Of a stretch of 64,000 bases of DNA, positions 63,398-64,000 are shown in pieces; positions within the stretch are counted from its first letter, which is position 1, and the number at the start of each line of letters is the position of its first letter. Made by a program: the position numbers and the translations under genes. The DNA comes from Candidatus Rickettsiella isopodorum (lineage in GTDB: Bacteria; Pseudomonadota; Gammaproteobacteria; Diplorickettsiales; Diplorickettsiaceae). The notes beneath the pieces are model-generated. The model worked only from the letters and a program-made list of their open reading frames with translations, had not been told where the DNA came from and made no database searches. The stretch covers positions 36,697-100,696 of the forward strand of contig NZ_LUKY01000030.1 of assembly GCF_001881495.1 (NCBI RefSeq), given 5' to 3'.

Positions 63398-63835
63398 ATG
63401 CAAGGCGTTAAAAAATTTTTAAAAAAAAATAGTTTAAGAAAACTATTCTGGTTAGCCATTTTTTTTTCTCCATTAGCTTTTTCTGAATTAAGCGAAATGT
63501 ATGTCTTTGATTCTTCAGAGAAAAAAATCCAATTTGAAGAAATCACTCATGAAATACGCTGTTTAGTTTGTCAAAATCAAAACTTAGCCGATTCGAATGC
63601 GCCTCTAGCAAACGATCTGCGTTTAGTGATTTATCGACGAATCAAGCAGGGCGAATCGGTAGACCAAGTAAAAAATTATTTAGTGAGCCGTTATGGTGAG
63701 TTTATTTCATTTAAGCCCGCTTTCTCGCGTATAACCTTTTGCTTGTGGTTATCCCCGTTTATTTTATTATTAGTTATTTTGCTCATACTATTACTCAAAA
63801 TAAAGAAATTCGATACTCGAATTTCAAGTTCTTAA
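63398..63835 (+). CDS. ccmH: Cytochrome c-type biogenesis protein CcmH (CcmL type)
   Basis: Thiol-disulfide protein that presents apocytochrome c haem-binding cysteines to CcmF. A signal or anchor segment (15-32) precedes EITHEIRCLVCQNQNLADSN, with the active-site Cys pair, then DLRLVIYRRIKQGESVDQV and a C-terminal membrane helix (about 110-135). 145 residues correspond to the short CcmL form, without the TPR domain (CcmI). The remaining 165 bases of the window contain no ccmI start, only a small hairpin (ATCTACT/AGTAGAT, 63905-63921). Confidence 0.94.
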   Translation: MQGVKKFLKKNSLRKLFWLAIFFSPLAFSELSEMYVFDSSEKKIQFEEITHEIRCLVCQNQNLADSNAPLANDLRLVIYRRIKQGESVDQVKNYLVSRYGEFISFKPAFSRITFCLWLSPFILLLVILLILLLKIKKFDTRISSS

Positions 63836-64000
63836 ATGATGACTTATCAACCTCTTAGCTATGATCATCCATAAAAACTTTGTAAGATCACAACTTAAAA
63901 TTAGATCTACTCCGAGTAGATACTCTCTTAACTCCACGAATAACTACTTTTATTTTGTAATTTTTCAAATTTATCGATAGCCCTATATATCTGATTTTCG

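Noticed and set aside
63905..63921. Hairpin ATCTACT-CCG-AGTAGAT after ccmH as a terminator
   Set aside because: No U-run follows and the operon may continue beyond the window, so it is noted only in the ccmH entry.

Overview
The window looks like the chromosome of a gammaproteobacterium with an AT-rich genome. The most likely source is a host-associated member of Legionellales (Coxiella / Rickettsiella / Diplorickettsia-like). This placement is inferred from gene order and content, not from a search. The evidence is gammaproteobacterial gene neighbourhoods (asmA-mutY-yggX, mutL-miaA, leuS-lptE-holA-nadD-rsfS-rlmH, glyA-nrdR-nusB-thiL-pgpA, kdsA-eno-ftsB, lolC-lolD), a Pseudomonas-type NrdA, and a scatter of effector-like genes: a 2313-residue ankyrin protein, a eukaryotic-type Ser/Thr kinase and several AT-rich orphan proteins.

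Layout. 1-5.5 kb: nrdAB (minus) with a pair of NrdR boxes, then an algC-type phosphomannomutase and exonuclease III. 5.5-12.5 kb: one giant minus-strand gene for a multidomain, toxin-like protein. 12.7-17.5 kb: pncC, infA, clpA, icd. 17.5-19.5 kb: two AT-rich orphan genes. 19.8-22.0 kb: M50 protease, scpA, SDR. 22-26 kb: purine nucleoside phosphorylase, yggX, mutY, asmA (minus). 26.3-29 kb: DUF1338-like protein, HAM1-like pyrophosphatase, MFS transporter. 29-36.5 kb: miaA, mutL, Ser/Thr kinase, GT2-GtrA fusion, tsaE, ettA (minus). 36.8-40.6 kb: glyA-nrdR-nusB-thiL-pgpA. 40.6-49.1 kb: rlmH, rsfS, nadD, holA, lptE, leuS, lnt, sohB (minus). 49.3-51.5 kb: ccmABC. Then an orphan gene, kdsA-eno-ftsB, an XRE/S24-like regulator, an orphan receiver, lolCD, fabI-udk, and at 60.9-63.8 kb the second cytochrome c maturation block, ccmFGH.

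The most striking object is the giant gene. It has N-terminal ankyrin repeats and a helical region, then a segment (about residues 700-835) that matches the CheD / CNF1-like cysteine deamidase fold. The Thr, Cys and His that form the CheD triad occur at exactly the CheD spacing (T720, C726, H743). After this come a RRKR polybasic site, a long hydrophobic pore-like region, two RTX-like modules, a RRRR site and a basic tail. This architecture suggests a host-directed glutamine deamidase toxin with its own delivery parts.

A second theme is a short dispersed repeat. It lies mostly in sense orientation just 3' of genes (lnt, leuS, holA, mutY, the purine nucleoside phosphorylase, probably pgpA), and it has been taken into the coding ends of holA and the phosphorylase. 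A third is rearranged conserved operons: rib genes are missing between nrdR and nusB, ccm is split without ccmD/ccmE, clpA lacks a neighbouring clpS, and scpA lacks scpB. No rRNA, tRNA, CRISPR array or insertion sequence was recognised.
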